DNA from: Novosphingobium sp. 9
GTDB lineage: Bacteria > Pseudomonadota > Alphaproteobacteria > Sphingomonadales > Sphingomonadaceae
Direction of reading: 5' to 3'
Length of the DNA stretch: 64,000 nt
Assembly (NCBI RefSeq): GCF_025340265.1
Contig: NZ_CP022707.1
Span: forward strand, 2,232,501 to 2,296,500
The position numbers and the translations under genes were made by a program. Below, piece after piece: positions 1-12,100 of the stretch (position 1 is the stretch's first letter; each line of letters opens with the position of its first letter). A model generated the notes under the pieces. It did not search any database. It saw nothing but the letters and a program-made list of their open reading frames with translations, and was not told the DNA's origin.

Positions 1-1638
1 CGGGTTGATCAGCGAGAGCCGGGTATTGTCGAGCAGCAGGTCGCCCCCGGTCGGCCGCGCCAGCCCGGCCAGCAGTCGCAGCATCGTGGATTTGCCCGCC
101 CCGATCCGCCCCAGCAGCGCCACGCGCTCTCCGGTGCGCAGCGCGAAGGTGTCGATCGAGAGCACTTCGGGGCTCTGTTCGTCATAGGCATAGCGCACGC
201 CGGTCATGTCGAAATTGCCCGACAGAGCGGGGCGCCGCAGCAGGCCAAGGTCCGGATCGTGATCGACCGGCCTTGCGAACAGGTCTTCAAGGCCCGTGAC
301 AGCGATCTTCGCGTTCTGCCAGCGCGTGAAGATCTGGCCGAACGGTACGAACAGCACCAGCGCCCGGCTGGTCAGGATCGAGCAGGCGATCAGCGCGCCC
401 ATCGTCATGTCCCCGTCCATCACCTTGAATGCGCCCGCCACGATCACGGCGGTATAGGCCAACTGTTGCAGGGTTTGCGTCCAGTTGACGAACAGCGCGG
501 ACCAGAAGCGCTGCTCTGCCCCCACGCGTGTTCCCGTCAGCGAGAGGTGTTCCCACATCGACTGGAACCGCGGTTCGGCCTGCGCCATCTTGATCTCGTC
601 GATCCGCTCGATGGATTCGACGAGGATCGCGTTGCGCAGCGCCCCCTCGCGCATCCCCTCCCCGGCCAGCCGCGCCAGCGGGCGTTGCAGCAACAGGCCC
701 GGCACGACGATGAGCACGGCGGCGGCCACCAGCACGAACGTCAGTTGCCCCGCCAGCAGCGCAAAAAGGATCAGGAATAGAGCGATGAACGGCAGGTCGA
801 TCAGCGCGGAGATCGTGGTGGAGGTCAGCATCTCGCGGATCTGCTCGATCTCACGCAGCTGGGCGATCAGGGCTCCGGTGGAGCGGGGCCGGGCATCGGA
901 ACGCAAGTCCAGTGCACGCGCGAATATGCGCGAGGACAGCTCGATGTCCGCGCGCCGCCCGATCCGGTCGACCAGCTGGACGCGCGCGGTGCGCAGCATC
1001 AGTTCCACCACAAGAGCAATGCCGGTGCCCAGCGCCAGCACCCAGAGCGTGGGGATCGACTGTGCCGGAACCACCCTGTCCCACACTTGCATGGCGAAGA
1101 GCGAGGTCGCAAACGTCAGCAGATTGCCGAAGACCGACCCGATCATCACTTCGCCATAACCGCGCCGGTCCCTGGCGATGATGTCGCGAACCCACGAGCG
1201 CGCAGGCGCACGCAGGAATTCCTCCAGCCGCGCATCGCGCGACCGGCTGGACAGCGGCTCGACAAAGCCCACCCGGCCACTCGCCATCGGGGCGAAAGTG
1301 GAGATCGGCAGGCTTATCGGCGTATCGCTGCCGGTGCCCGTGATCTGCACACGGACGCTCTCGGCATCGCGCCCGAACAGGATCGCGGCCTTACCGTCGC
1401 TCAACTCGATCACGCAGGGCATGAGCAGCACGGGCACGCCGTCCAGCGCCATGGCTGCGAATTCCAGTGAAAGGCCGGAGCGGCGTGCGGCGGATACGAG
1501 ATTGCTCTCCAGCGTGCCCCCCGAAGCCCAGTGCAATCGCCCTTCCAGTTCCTCCGCACTGGCTGGAACGCCCTTGATCGAGGCGATCCGCGCAATGGCC
1601 GCCGCCCAGGCCTGCGCCTTGATGGTATCGTGGATCAC
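1..1638 (-). CDS. Type I secretion ABC transporter, permease/ATPase (LapB/RssB type), 3' end outside window
   Basis: Inner-membrane exporter of a type I secretion system, expected to power export of the adjacent giant adhesin. The 546 codons seen read open to the window edge. The first ~150 residues look like a degenerate C39-peptidase-like domain, then come the transmembrane ABC domain (hydrophobic stretches around residues 180-400) and the start of the ATPase domain. The Walker A motif GRIGAGKST lies close to the edge (about positions 85-115). Signature and Walker B motifs lie outside. The start is the GTG at 1638, which overlaps the stop of the TolC-like gene (GTGA) and has a GAGAGGAGGGG ribosome site; translational coupling is likely. 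Order adhesin-TolC-ABC matches BapA/LapA-type loci; an HlyD-type adaptor would be expected just outside. Family call is firm; the substrate is inferred from position. Confidence 0.9.
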   Translation of the reverse strand, partial: MIHDTIKAQAWAAAIARIASIKGVPASAEELEGRLHWASGGTLESNLVSAARRSGLSLEFAAMALDGVPVLLMPCVIELSDGKAAILFGRDAESVRVQITGTGSDTPISLPISTFAPMASGRVGFVEPLSSRSRDARLEEFLRAPARSWVRDIIARDRRGYGEVMIGSVFGNLLTFATSLFAMQVWDRVVPAQSIPTLWVLALGTGIALVVELMLRTARVQLVDRIGRRADIELSSRIFARALDLRSDARPRSTGALIAQLREIEQIREMLTSTTISALIDLPFIALFLILFALLAGQLTFVLVAAAVLIVVPGLLLQRPLARLAGEGMREGALRNAILVESIERIDEIKMAQAEPRFQSMWEHLSLTGTRVGAEQRFWSALFVNWTQTLQQLAYTAVIVAGAFKVMDGDMTMGALIACSILTSRALVLFVPFGQIFTRWQNAKIAVTGLEDLFARPVDHDPDLGLLRRPALSGNFDMTGVRYAYDEQSPEVLSIDTFALRTGERVALLGRIGAGKSTMLRLLAGLARPTGGDLLLDNTRLSLINP

Positions 1639-3098
1639 GGCCCCTCCTCTCCCTGATCGAGCCGGGCCGGGAGACCCAGCGACGGACGCAGCGTGCCGTT
1701 CAGATTCTCGAACCGGACGCGAGCCTCCATGATGTCGTATTCGGCAGCGATGCGTGCGCTGGAGGCGCGGAACACCTCCAGCTGCGTATTGAGCAGTTCG
1801 GTCAACGTGCGTTTGCCCAGCTTGTATTCCTCGAAGAAGATACGCGTGGCCGTGACCGCCTGGTCCTCCTGCCGGGCATAAGTATCGATGCGAAGCTGAC
1901 CGGCGCGGATTTCCTGTTGCGCCGTAAGCGCCTTGCCGCGCGCCTCGATCACGGCGGTGTCCTGCGCCGCCTCGGCAGCGCGCTGGTCCTCGCGGGCGGC
2001 CTCGACCTGATAGCGCTGCCCGCGCCGGTAAAGATCGCCGCTGACCGTCACGACCGCCGTGAACGCGTTGTCACGCGAGTTGTAGGTATAGTTGTTGCGG
2101 GTGTAGCCCAGTTGCAGGCCCAGCTTGGGGTAGCGCTCGGCCTGCGCCTGCCCGACTTTCGCCTTGGCGGCATTCGCGGCATCGCCTGCCGCGATTACCT
2201 GCGGCAGCCTATTGTAATCGGGTTCCTCTTCCGCCGGTTCGAAGCGCGAGATAATCGCGGCAGGGTCGGCATAATGGCTGGCCGTCCCGCCGATCAGATT
2301 GGCCAGCGTGGCCCCCGCCATCGCCAGCGAGGTGCGGGCCTGTATCGCATCCGCACGCGCGCCATCGACGCGCACATCGGCCAGCATCAGGTCGGACTTG
2401 TCCGAGACCCCGGCATTCACCCGCATGGCGATCAGTTCGCGCAAGTGCGCCAGTTCACCGACCTGCCGCTCTGCCTCCACCGCAAGAACATCGAAACGGC
2501 GCACTTCCAGAAAGGCCAGCGCGCCCTGCTCTGCCAGTTGGTCGGCAGTTGCCTCCCGCTCATACCAGCGCTGTGCGGTGGTGGAGCGGGCCGCGCCGAT
2601 CTCGCCCCTGCTGCGCCCGAAATCCCAGACCTGCTGCTGTACGTAAAGCGTTGGCCCGGCGATATTCTCATTGAGCCCGGAGGCGTTCGCCCCGGACAGC
2701 ATGTGCGGACCAAGGTTGGCCTGATAGGACGCCTGCGGATACCAGGCGGATCGAGCCGCGCCGAGATCGGCCTTTCCCCGCGCCAGTGTCGCACTGGCCT
2801 GGGCGATCTGCGGATGGCGCTCCAGCGTCAGCGCAACCGCCGTGGCGATATCGAGATTGGCCGGCACTCCTGCGGAACGTAACGGATCGGCAGGACGGGG
2901 CGCTTCACCCTCCTTCCGTTCAGGATCGACCGCCTTCTCATCCCCGTCGCGCAAGGGCGCCGGATCGGCGACAGCGGCCATCTGGCCGACCTCCACCGGT
3001 GGAAGCTCGCCCTTGTCTTGCGCAGCCCCCACGCCTGTCTGCATTCCCGAAACGACAGCCAGCAGGCCGCCCGCCACATCCCGCCAGCCTCGCGCCAT
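1635..3098 (-). CDS. TolC-family outer-membrane channel of the type I secretion system
   Basis: 487-residue outer-membrane efflux protein forming the exit duct of the type I system. An N-terminal hydrophobic segment (about residues 8-25) acts as signal peptide, followed by a ~60-residue low-complexity acidic/proline stretch. Then come the two repeated TolC halves with long helical regions, for example LDIATAVALTLERHPQIAQA near residue 83. The C-terminal half ends with the usual YDIMEARVRFENLNGTL-type segment. The ATG is preceded by AAAGGG. It lies 68 bp downstream of the adhesin gene with no terminator between, and its stop overlaps the start of the ABC exporter, so the three genes probably form one transcript. 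Length is normal for the family. Confidence 0.9.
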   Translation of the reverse strand: MARGWRDVAGGLLAVVSGMQTGVGAAQDKGELPPVEVGQMAAVADPAPLRDGDEKAVDPERKEGEAPRPADPLRSAGVPANLDIATAVALTLERHPQIAQASATLARGKADLGAARSAWYPQASYQANLGPHMLSGANASGLNENIAGPTLYVQQQVWDFGRSRGEIGAARSTTAQRWYEREATADQLAEQGALAFLEVRRFDVLAVEAERQVGELAHLRELIAMRVNAGVSDKSDLMLADVRVDGARADAIQARTSLAMAGATLANLIGGTASHYADPAAIISRFEPAEEEPDYNRLPQVIAAGDAANAAKAKVGQAQAERYPKLGLQLGYTRNNYTYNSRDNAFTAVVTVSGDLYRRGQRYQVEAAREDQRAAEAAQDTAVIEARGKALTAQQEIRAGQLRIDTYARQEDQAVTATRIFFEEYKLGKRTLTELLNTQLEVFRASSARIAAEYDIMEARVRFENLNGTLRPSLGLPARLDQGEEGP

Positions 3099-3120
3099 AA
3101 GGCCCTTTCATCTGTTCGTT

Positions 3121-3147
3121 GCCCTGCTCTGCCCTGCTCTGCCCTGC
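3121..3147. repeat. Short 10-bp tandem repeat in the adhesin-TolC gap
   Basis: The unit GCCCTGCTCT occurs twice in perfect tandem (3121-3140) followed by a partial third copy (GCCCTGC). It fills part of the 68-bp spacer between adhesin stop and TolC ribosome site. No terminator hairpin is seen in this spacer. Confidence 0.6.
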
Positions 3148-3166
3148 CTTGCCCCGTCGCGTCTGC

Positions 3167-6100
3167 TCACGTCACCACCAGCACGGGATGATCGACGTAG
3201 ATGTTCGTCGCCCCGAGCGTGTAGTGATTGTAGGCTTCCCCGCCGATGATGGTCTGCCCCTGGAAGACGGCGCCGGTCATCGTCACCTGATCGCTGCCGT
3301 CACCCAGCACGGTCAGCGCATGGTTGCTGTCCGTCGCCCGCAGGATACCGGCCTCGGTCAGCGTGATCTGGCGCGCGGCATCGCCGGTGCCGAGGTCGAT
3401 CCGCTCGATATTGCGGATGTTGTTGACCAGATCGAGGTTGAGCACCGGCCCCGTACCCGAAGCGATCAGCAGCGTGTCGGTGCCGGCCCCGCCATCGATC
3501 AGCGTATCCGCCGCATCGTAGACCAGCGTGTCGTTGCCATTGCCCCCGTTCAGCGTATCGGCTCCGGCACCGCCGCGCAGCAGATCGTCGCCATCGCCGC
3601 CGTTCAAGGTATCGTTTCCGGCAAAACCGTAGAGGCGGTCATTCGCCGCCGTGCCCGTCAGCGTGTCGTTGCCGCTGGTGCCCTGATAGATGTTGCTGGC
3701 ACCGCTGGTGTTGAGCAGGCTGGCATCCAGCAAGGTACTGACCGTCGTCGTGCTCGACAGGTTGGTCGTGTCGTAGGCGGTGATCGAGGTCGCGTTGAGC
3801 ACATCCAGACTGACCAGCGAGGTGCTCTGCTGGAAGTGGACCGTCGCCAGCAGTTCGTTGACCGCCAGGTTGTCGATAACGCCGCCGCCGATCGCGGTGA
3901 TGGTGAGCGTCGATGACGGCGCAAGCACGCCCAGGAAGCCCGAGTTGTTGCTGATGCCGATCTGCAATCCCAGTTCCGCTGCCAGCGCTGCAGACGCCGT
4001 AAGCGTATAGGCGCCCAGCGAGACCGACAGCAGCGGCGCATAGGATACCACCACCCTCTGGAGGTTGTTGTTCACGTCCGCCGCGCTCAGCGACTGCGAG
4101 GACAGGTCGATCAGGTTCAGCGCGTTCAGGCCGACGAGCCCCAGCAGCGACGAACTGCTCGCCTGCACGACGGGCGCTGTCGCCGGAATGCTGGTGATCG
4201 TGATACCCTGCGAGGTGCTGTTGCCAATGTTGCCCGCCGCATCAACGACGCGCGCGGCAATGGTATGCGAACCCGTGGTCAAGGTTCCGGGACCGTAGAA
4301 CCAACTCGTTCCCGATGCGCTGGCATTCACCCATGTCCCACCATCGATCTGGACTTGCACCGTATCGCCGGACGTCAACGCAGTCCCCAGCGAGCCGCTG
4401 ATGGTGGGACTGTTATCCTGCGTGCTCCAGTCACCGACCGTCCCGGTATCGGTATACAGGGTAGTGATCGCAATCGTATTCGTCGGCGCTGTATGGTCGA
4501 GCGTCATTGCATAAGTGTTGGATGCAGCGCTGGCATTCCCCGCAGCATCGACGGAGACGGCTGTGAAATTGTGGGTTCCATCCGACAGCGCAGCACCGGG
4601 TGTAAACGTCCATGCGCCCGAGGCATTCGCGGTTGCCGAACCGATGGAAACGCCATTGTCATAGATCACCAGCGAAGCATTGGCTGGCGCCGTCCCAGTC
4701 AGTTGCGGCAACGTGTCGTTTGAGGAACCGCCATTCGCCACCACGCCGGTGTTCAGCGGCACATCATCGACGATACTGGTGATGACCGGTACGGCAGGCG
4801 CCGTCGTATCCAACGTTATCGCATATGTGTTCGACACAGGCCCAGTATTCCCGGCAGCATCGGTCGCTCTTGCCGTGAAGCTGTAACTCCCCTCCGCAAG
4901 AGCCGAAGCCGGTGTAAAGCTCCAGTTGCCGCTGGCATCCACGACAGTACTGCCGACCGAGACGCCGTTGGCCAGGATCGTCAAAGTCGAGCCCGCTTCA
5001 CCGGTGCCCCGCAGAAGCGGCAGCGTATCGTTGGTAACGCCACCAGTCGCAACGATGCCCTGCACTGTCCCGACATCATCCGTCACGCTGGCGATAACCG
5101 GGGCGACCGGGGCAGCCGTATCCACCCGGATCGCGAAAGGCGAAGACGCGGCGCTGACATTGCCTGTCGCATCCGTCGCACGGATCGTGAAGCTGTGGCT
5201 GCCATCTGCCAGAGCGGTCGTCGGCGTATAGGTCCAGACGCCCGAGGCATTGGTCGCGGTCGTTCCGATCAGCGTACCGTTATCGTAGATGGAAACGGTG
5301 GAATTCGCCTCGGCCGAGCCGGTCAGGGCTGGTCGCGTATCATCGGTGGCAGCCCCGTTTGCCAGTGTGCCCTGTACGCTTCCGACATCGTCGGTAACAC
5401 TGGCAATGGAGGGCACCAGAGGCGCGGTGGTATCAACCGTTATCGAATACGTGTTCGAGGTGCTGCTGAGGTTGCCTGCCGCATCGCGCGCAGTAGCGGT
5501 GAAAGCGTGCGATCCCTCTGCAAGCTGGCTGGGCGGCGTGTACGTCCATGCGCCGGATGCATTCGCAGTGGTCGTGCCGAGCAGCGCACCGTTGTTGTAG
5601 ATCGACACGATGGTATTCGCCTCGGCGGTGCCGGCGAGCAGCGGCGCGGCATCATCGGTCGTGCCGCCGCTGGAGACCACGCCTTGCGACGCGCCCACAT
5701 CATCCGTGGCGGAAACGATCACCGGCGCGGCAGGCGCGGTGGTGTCCACGGTCAGGTTGAAGGCCGATGTGGCTGCACTCTGATTGCCGACGGCATCGCT
5801 GGCGCGAACGCTCAGCGCGTGTGCCCCGGCAGCAAGGTCCGCCGATGGCGTGAAGGTCCATGTCCCCGCCGCGTTCGCCGTGGTCGTGCCAATGGCCGCA
5901 CCGCCATCGTAGACCGTGATCGTGGCATTAGCCTCGGATGTGCCGGTCAGCGTCGGACGAGGATCATCGGTGACGCCGCCGTTGGACAACGTGCCTTGCG
6001 TCGCTCCGACATCGTCACTGACAGCGGTGACTATCGGAACCGCCGGAGCGGTCGTGTCCACGGTCACGCTGTACGTGTTGGATGCCGGCCCGACATTGCC

Positions 6101-9100
6101 GGCACCATCGGTCGCCGTCGCCGTGAAGCTATGCGTGCCGCCTCCCAGCGCCGTTGCGGGTGTGAATATCCATGCGCCAGCAGCATTGGCAGTCGCAGTG
6201 CCGATCGCGCTGCCGCCATCGTAGATCGTCACCGTCACGTTGGCTTCGGCAGTGCCGCTCAGTGTTGGAGTGGCATCGTCGCTTGCACCACCCGATGCCA
6301 CCGTGCCCTGAATGGTGCCAACATTGTCGTTCGCACTGGTAATAACCGGCGCAACCGGCACAGCCGTATCAATCGTCAGGCCATAAATGTTGGAGGCGGA
6401 GCTGACATTCCCGAGGGCATCCGTGCTGATCACCGTGAAGGAATGCGAGCCGGTTGCCAGGGGCAGCGTGGGTGTAAACGTCCAGGCTCCCGAAGCATCG
6501 GCAGTCACCACCCCCAGCACCGAGCTGCCATCCCGGATAGTCACGGCCGAATTGGCTTCTGCCGTACCCGTAAGCGTCGGCGTGGTGTCGTTGGTTGCGC
6601 CGCCTGAGGAAACGCTGCCGGTCACAGGCGCCACGTTGTCGCTGGCGTTGACGATCACCGGGGTCGGGGGCGGTGCACTATCGACGCTCTGCGTGCTCGG
6701 CGACGAGAGATTGCCCGCTGCGTCTTCAGATCGTGCGGTTACAAGAGTGCCGTCGGGCAGCGGCGTGGCGGGCGTATACGTCCAGTTGCCAGCGTTATCG
6801 ACCGGCACCACGGCTTCGGGCACGCCATCCCCGGTAAAATCCAGATTGACCAGTGAACCGGGCTCCGCCGTCCCCGAAAGCGTGCTCCCATTGGTGGGGG
6901 CAATCGTCGGCGCAGCCGGTGCAGCCGTGTCGACACTGAGAGCTACGGGCGAGCTGTTGAGGCTTTCCAATCCATTCTGGGCAGCTGTCGCGGTAAAGCT
7001 GTGCGTGCCATCGGTCAGCGTTGGCGTGTAGCTCCAGTTACCCGCACTGTCCGCCGTGGTCATTCCGATCGGCACGCCCAGATCGTATATGGTGATCGTC
7101 GATAGCGGGTCCGCTGTACCGGAAAGCTCGGGCATGGCATCGTCGGTCGCCCCGCCACTGGAGACGGGACCCTGCGCGGTTCCCACGTTGTCGAAGATGG
7201 TAGGTGTCGACGGGACCGACGGCGGCGTCGTGTTTATGCCGTCATCCACCACTTCACTGTCCGGCGGCGAGACATTCCCTGCCGCATCCACCGCGACTGC
7301 CGAGACCGTGGTCCCATCGGGCAGCGCGGGACTGGCCGTGACGCTCCAATCTCCGAAACTGTCCACCGTGGTCGTGTAATTCGGCGTTCCGTTACCGTCG
7401 GTATCGACCTGGATGATCGCGCCCGGCTCTCCCGTTCCCGCTATCGTGATGCCGTCAGTGGGGAAAAGCACCGGAGCCGCAGGCGCCGCCGTGTCGACCG
7501 TGATCGCATAGGCGTTCGAGACCGTGCTGACATTGCCCGCGCTATCGGTCGCCGTCACGGTAAAACTGTAGCTCCCCTGCGCAAGCGTCGGTGTGAAGGA
7601 CCAGTTGCCGCTGCCATCGGCCGCCACCGTGGCAAGCGCCGTGGTGCTGGCGTTGGCGTAAAGGCTGACAAGCGCGCCTGCCTCTGCCGTGCCGGTGATC
7701 GTGGGCGTCGTGTCGTTGGTCGCCCCGCCACTGGCCACGTTACCGGTCTGCGGCGCGGCATTATCGCTGACATTCGCGATCACCGGCGTCGCAGGAGCGC
7801 TGACATCGATGCTGAAGGCGAAGGCAGGCGAAGATGCACTGCCAGTGTTGCCGGAAGGATCGGTTGCCACGATCGTGATCGTATGCCCGCCGGGGGCAAG
7901 CGCTGCAGCGGGCGTGAAGGTCCAGTTGCCGCTGCTGTCGACCAGTGCCGTTCCCAGCACGGTAGCGCCATCCCGCACGGAGACGGTCGCCCCCGCTTCG
8001 GCGGTTCCCGTAAAGGTAGGCTGCGTGTCGTTCGTCGCCCCACCTGCCGAAACCGCGCCTGTCACCGGCGCCTGATCGTCGTTCACCGCGACCAGAACCG
8101 GCGCGGCCGGTGGAACGGCGTCCACCGTTGCGCTCGTCGGCCCGGAAACATTGCCCGCGGGATCTTCCGCCCGCACGCTGACCACGGTGCCGTTACCCGG
8201 ATTGGTCGGGAAGGTATAGCTCCACGCGCCAGTGCCATCGGCGGTGACCGTCGCATCGACAGATCCGTTGTTACCGACATCGATCAACACGTTCGCCCCG
8301 GCCTCTGCCGTGCCCGAGATCTGGCTAGCCCCGGCACGGACGACAACCGGCGCGCCCGGCGCGGTCGCATCGATGGTGAAGCTGTAGGTGTTCGAGGAGC
8401 CGCTGGTCACGCCTGCCGCGCTCACCACAATTGCGGTTATGCTGTGCGCACCCTCGCCCAGCGAAGCACCGTAGCTCCAGTTGCCGCTGGCATCGGCATT
8501 GGCCGTGCCCAGAAGCACGCCGTCCGCATAGACCCGAAGCACGGCATTCGCAGCTGCCGTGCCTGCGATCAACGGCGAGGTATCGTTCGTCAGGCCACCT
8601 GCGGGAACCGTGCCGACATGGTCGGGGGCGTCATCGGCCACATTCGTGATCGTGGGCGCCGCCGGCGTCGAGGTGTCGATGGTGACGGAATAGACATTCG
8701 ATGCCCCGCTCACCGCGCCAGCCGCATTGGTTGCGATCGCCGTGAAATTGTGCGGCCCACCCGATAGCGGGGAAGTTGGCGTTAGGCTCCAAGCCCCAGC
8801 GCTATCGGCTGTTGCTGTGCCGATCAGCGTCGCACCATCATAAACGGCAATCGTCAGGTTCGCGCCCGAGGTTCCCCCCAGCACCGGGAGCGTATCGTCG
8901 CTTGTTCCTCCCGAGGCGACACCACCCTGAACGGGCCCGACATCATCTGTCAGCAAGGTGATGACCGGGGCTGGCGGAATGGCCGTATCCACCGTTACCG
9001 TATATGCCACAGACGCCGGACCGTTGTTGCCGGCCGCGTCCATGGCACTTGCCGTAAAAGCGTGCGAGCCGGTCGCCAACACAGTCGTAATCGGGAAAGT

Positions 9101-12100
9101 CCAATTTCCAGAGGCGTTGACCGCAGCGGTGCCCAGCGACATGCCATTATCGAGAATCGTGACAGTCGAGCCGGGCTCCGCCGTGCCGGTGAGCACCGGC
9201 TGGGTATCGTTGGTGCCGCCGCCGTTTGCCACTGTTCCCGTCTGAGGCGCCACGTCGTCAAGGACGCCGGTTATGGCGGGCGCCAGCGGTGCAGTGCGAT
9301 CGACCAGCGTGCTCGTTGGCGCGGACGTATTTCCTGCGGTATCGGTCGCTGTCGCAATCACCCGAGCACCATCGAGAAGCTGGATGGGCGGCGTGTAGGT
9401 CCACAGACCCGATCCATTCGCCACGACGCTGGTCTCTGCCACGCCGTTCCCGTCGAGGTCGAGATTGACGGTCGCCCCGGCTTCCGCAGTTCCCGTCAAC
9501 GTCGCGCCATTGCTCGGCTGGATAGTGGGCGCAGCCGGAGCCGTCACATCGATCCGCAGAGTGAACGGCCCAGAACTGGCACCGACATTTCCTGCGATGT
9601 CGGTGGCATAGGCCGTAATCGCGTGCGGACCTTCGGCCAGTGCCATCGTGGGCGTAAAGGTCCATGCCCCGCCGGCATCAGCCAGCGCAGTGCCAAGGAC
9701 AGTGGCACCATCGCTGATCGTGACCGTCGCGCCCGGTTCGGTCGTACCGGTGAAAGTCGGCAGAACGTCATCGCTGACACCGCCGCTTGCGACCGGCCCC
9801 TGGACCGTACCGGCGTTATCCAGTGCAGCCGTGATGACGGGCGCTGCGGGTGCCTGCGTATCGACGGTGAACGCGAACGGCGCCGTCGTCGGGCTCTGCG
9901 TTCCGCTGGCATCGGTGGCATATGTGGTCAGGACATGCGGCCCGCCCGCCAGGGCGACGGCAGGCACCAGGCTCCAGCGTCCGGTCGCATCGACCGGTGC
10001 GGTTCCAATCGAGGCACCGTCGATCAGGACCGTAACGACCGTGCCCGGCGATGCCGTTCCCGAAAACGATGGTAGCACATCGTCGGTCATACCGCCCGGC
10101 TGAACCGGTCCCTGCGCGCTGCCAGCGTCGTCCAGTACCGCGCTGACAGTGGGCGCTGCCACGGTCGGGGAAGTGATCGCCAGCGCATAAACAGAAGACA
10201 CCGGGCTGACATTGCCAGCCGTATCGGTCGAGGTCGCGGTGAAGCTGTGCGGCCCTACGGCAAGCGGCGATGTGGCGTAAAGCTCCAGCTTCCCACCCCA
10301 TTTGCAAGGGCCGTACCAAGCAGGCTCGTCCCGTCATAGATCGAGACACTGCTACCTGGCTCCGCACTCCCGCGCAGAAGTGGACTGGCGTCATCGCTCG
10401 AACCGCCCGAGGCGACCAGACCCTGAACCGCGCCAAAGTCATCGAGAGCCGAGGTGATCGAAGGTGCACTTGGTGCTGAGGTATCGATGTTCAGGCTGAA
10501 TGGTGATGTCGCGGGGCTCACATTGCCCAAAGCGTCGCTTGCCGTGGCCGTGAACACATGCACGCCTTGGGCCAGTGGATTCTGGGGCGAGATAGTCCAC
10601 GCACCGGCAGGCGTCGCGACCGCAGAACCCAGCAGCACTGCACCATCATACAGCGAAACGAGTGCACCCGGTTCCGCCGTCCCGGTGAATATCGGTTGGG
10701 TATCGTCGGTATAGGCGCCGCTGGCCATCGTCCCCTGCCTGCTGCCGGTATCGTCACTTGCCGACGAAATCGCAGGGGAGGCTGGCGCAGTACGGTCGAT
10801 CGTTGTCGAGCTTTGCGCAGATGTATTGCCTGCGGCATCGCTGGCAGTAGCGATTACGGTATCACCGCTGGCAAGCGGATCATCAGGCGTGTACGCCCAA
10901 CTCCCATCGGATCCCGCCTGTACCGTGGTATCGGCCGTGCCATCGCCATCGAGGTCGAGATTGATTGTCGCGCCGGCCTCTGCGGTCCCTGTCAGGCTAT
11001 CCCCGTTGCTGGCATTGATCACTGGCGCGGAAGGTGCGGTGGTATCGACCGTAAGCGCGAAGGCGGCGCTCGGCTGGCTCTCGTTGCCCTGCGCATCCGT
11101 GGACGTGAAGGTCAGCACATGCGGACCTTCCGCCAGCGTTGGCGCAAATGACCAGTTGCCCGAAGCATCCGAAGTGGTCGTGGAGACCAGGATACCCTGA
11201 TCGTAGAGCGACACCGTAACGCCCGGCTCGCTCGTCCCCACGATCAGCGGCGTCGTGTCGTCGCTGGCCGCATCGCTGGCAAGCTGCCCCTGTATCGATC
11301 CCACATCGTCCGTCACCGCCGTCAGCACCGGAACTGACGGCGGCGTGCTGTCCAGCGAGGCATCGACCGTGCCGCTGGCCGCAGGCGAGGCATTTCCAGC
11401 CGAGTCTTGTGTCACCGCGCTGATGGTGGTTCCATCCGCCAGCGCCGGATCGAACGAAACGCTCCAGCGACCGTTCGCATCCGCAGTTGCAGTCGCGTCC
11501 GGCGTTCCATCGCCATCGCTGTCGACAAGGATGGTTGCCCCTGCTTCTGCCGTGCCACTCAACGTTGCACCATCCGTGGGATTGAGAATGGGGCTGCTGG
11601 CGCCGTATAATCGAACGTCACAGGATAGGCGCTGGAAGGCCCGCTACCCACACCGTACGGATCGAGCGCTGTCACGGTAAAGCTGTGATTGCCCTCTGTC
11701 AGGGCAACGGTTGGCGTGAAAGTCCATGCCCCTCCTGCATTCGCCATCGCGGTGCCGATCGCCGTGCCGTTGTCGAGCACGGTGACGGTCGCCCCTGCCG
11801 CCGCGATTCCGCTGAGCGTCGGCGTCGGGTCGTTGCTCATCCCTCCTGCAACGATCTGCCCGGTTCCGGCGGCAACATCGTCCGACACGGCATTGATGAT
11901 CGGCACAACGGGATAATTAGCGTCAACGACCGTACTGGCCGGTGACGAGACATTGCCCGCCGCATCGCGGGCCGTCACCTCGACCACGGTATCGTCCGGA
12001 ATGGTTTGCGCGGGAATGTAGCTCCAGCGCCCGTTGGCATCGGCCTGTACGGTGGCATCGACCGAGCCGTCGCCGTCAATATCAATATCGACGAACACAC

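Noticed and set aside
10255..11600. Programmed -1/+1 frameshifting in the adhesin
   Set aside because: No slippery heptamer with downstream pseudoknot is evident, and equal one-base losses occur in unrelated genes nearby.
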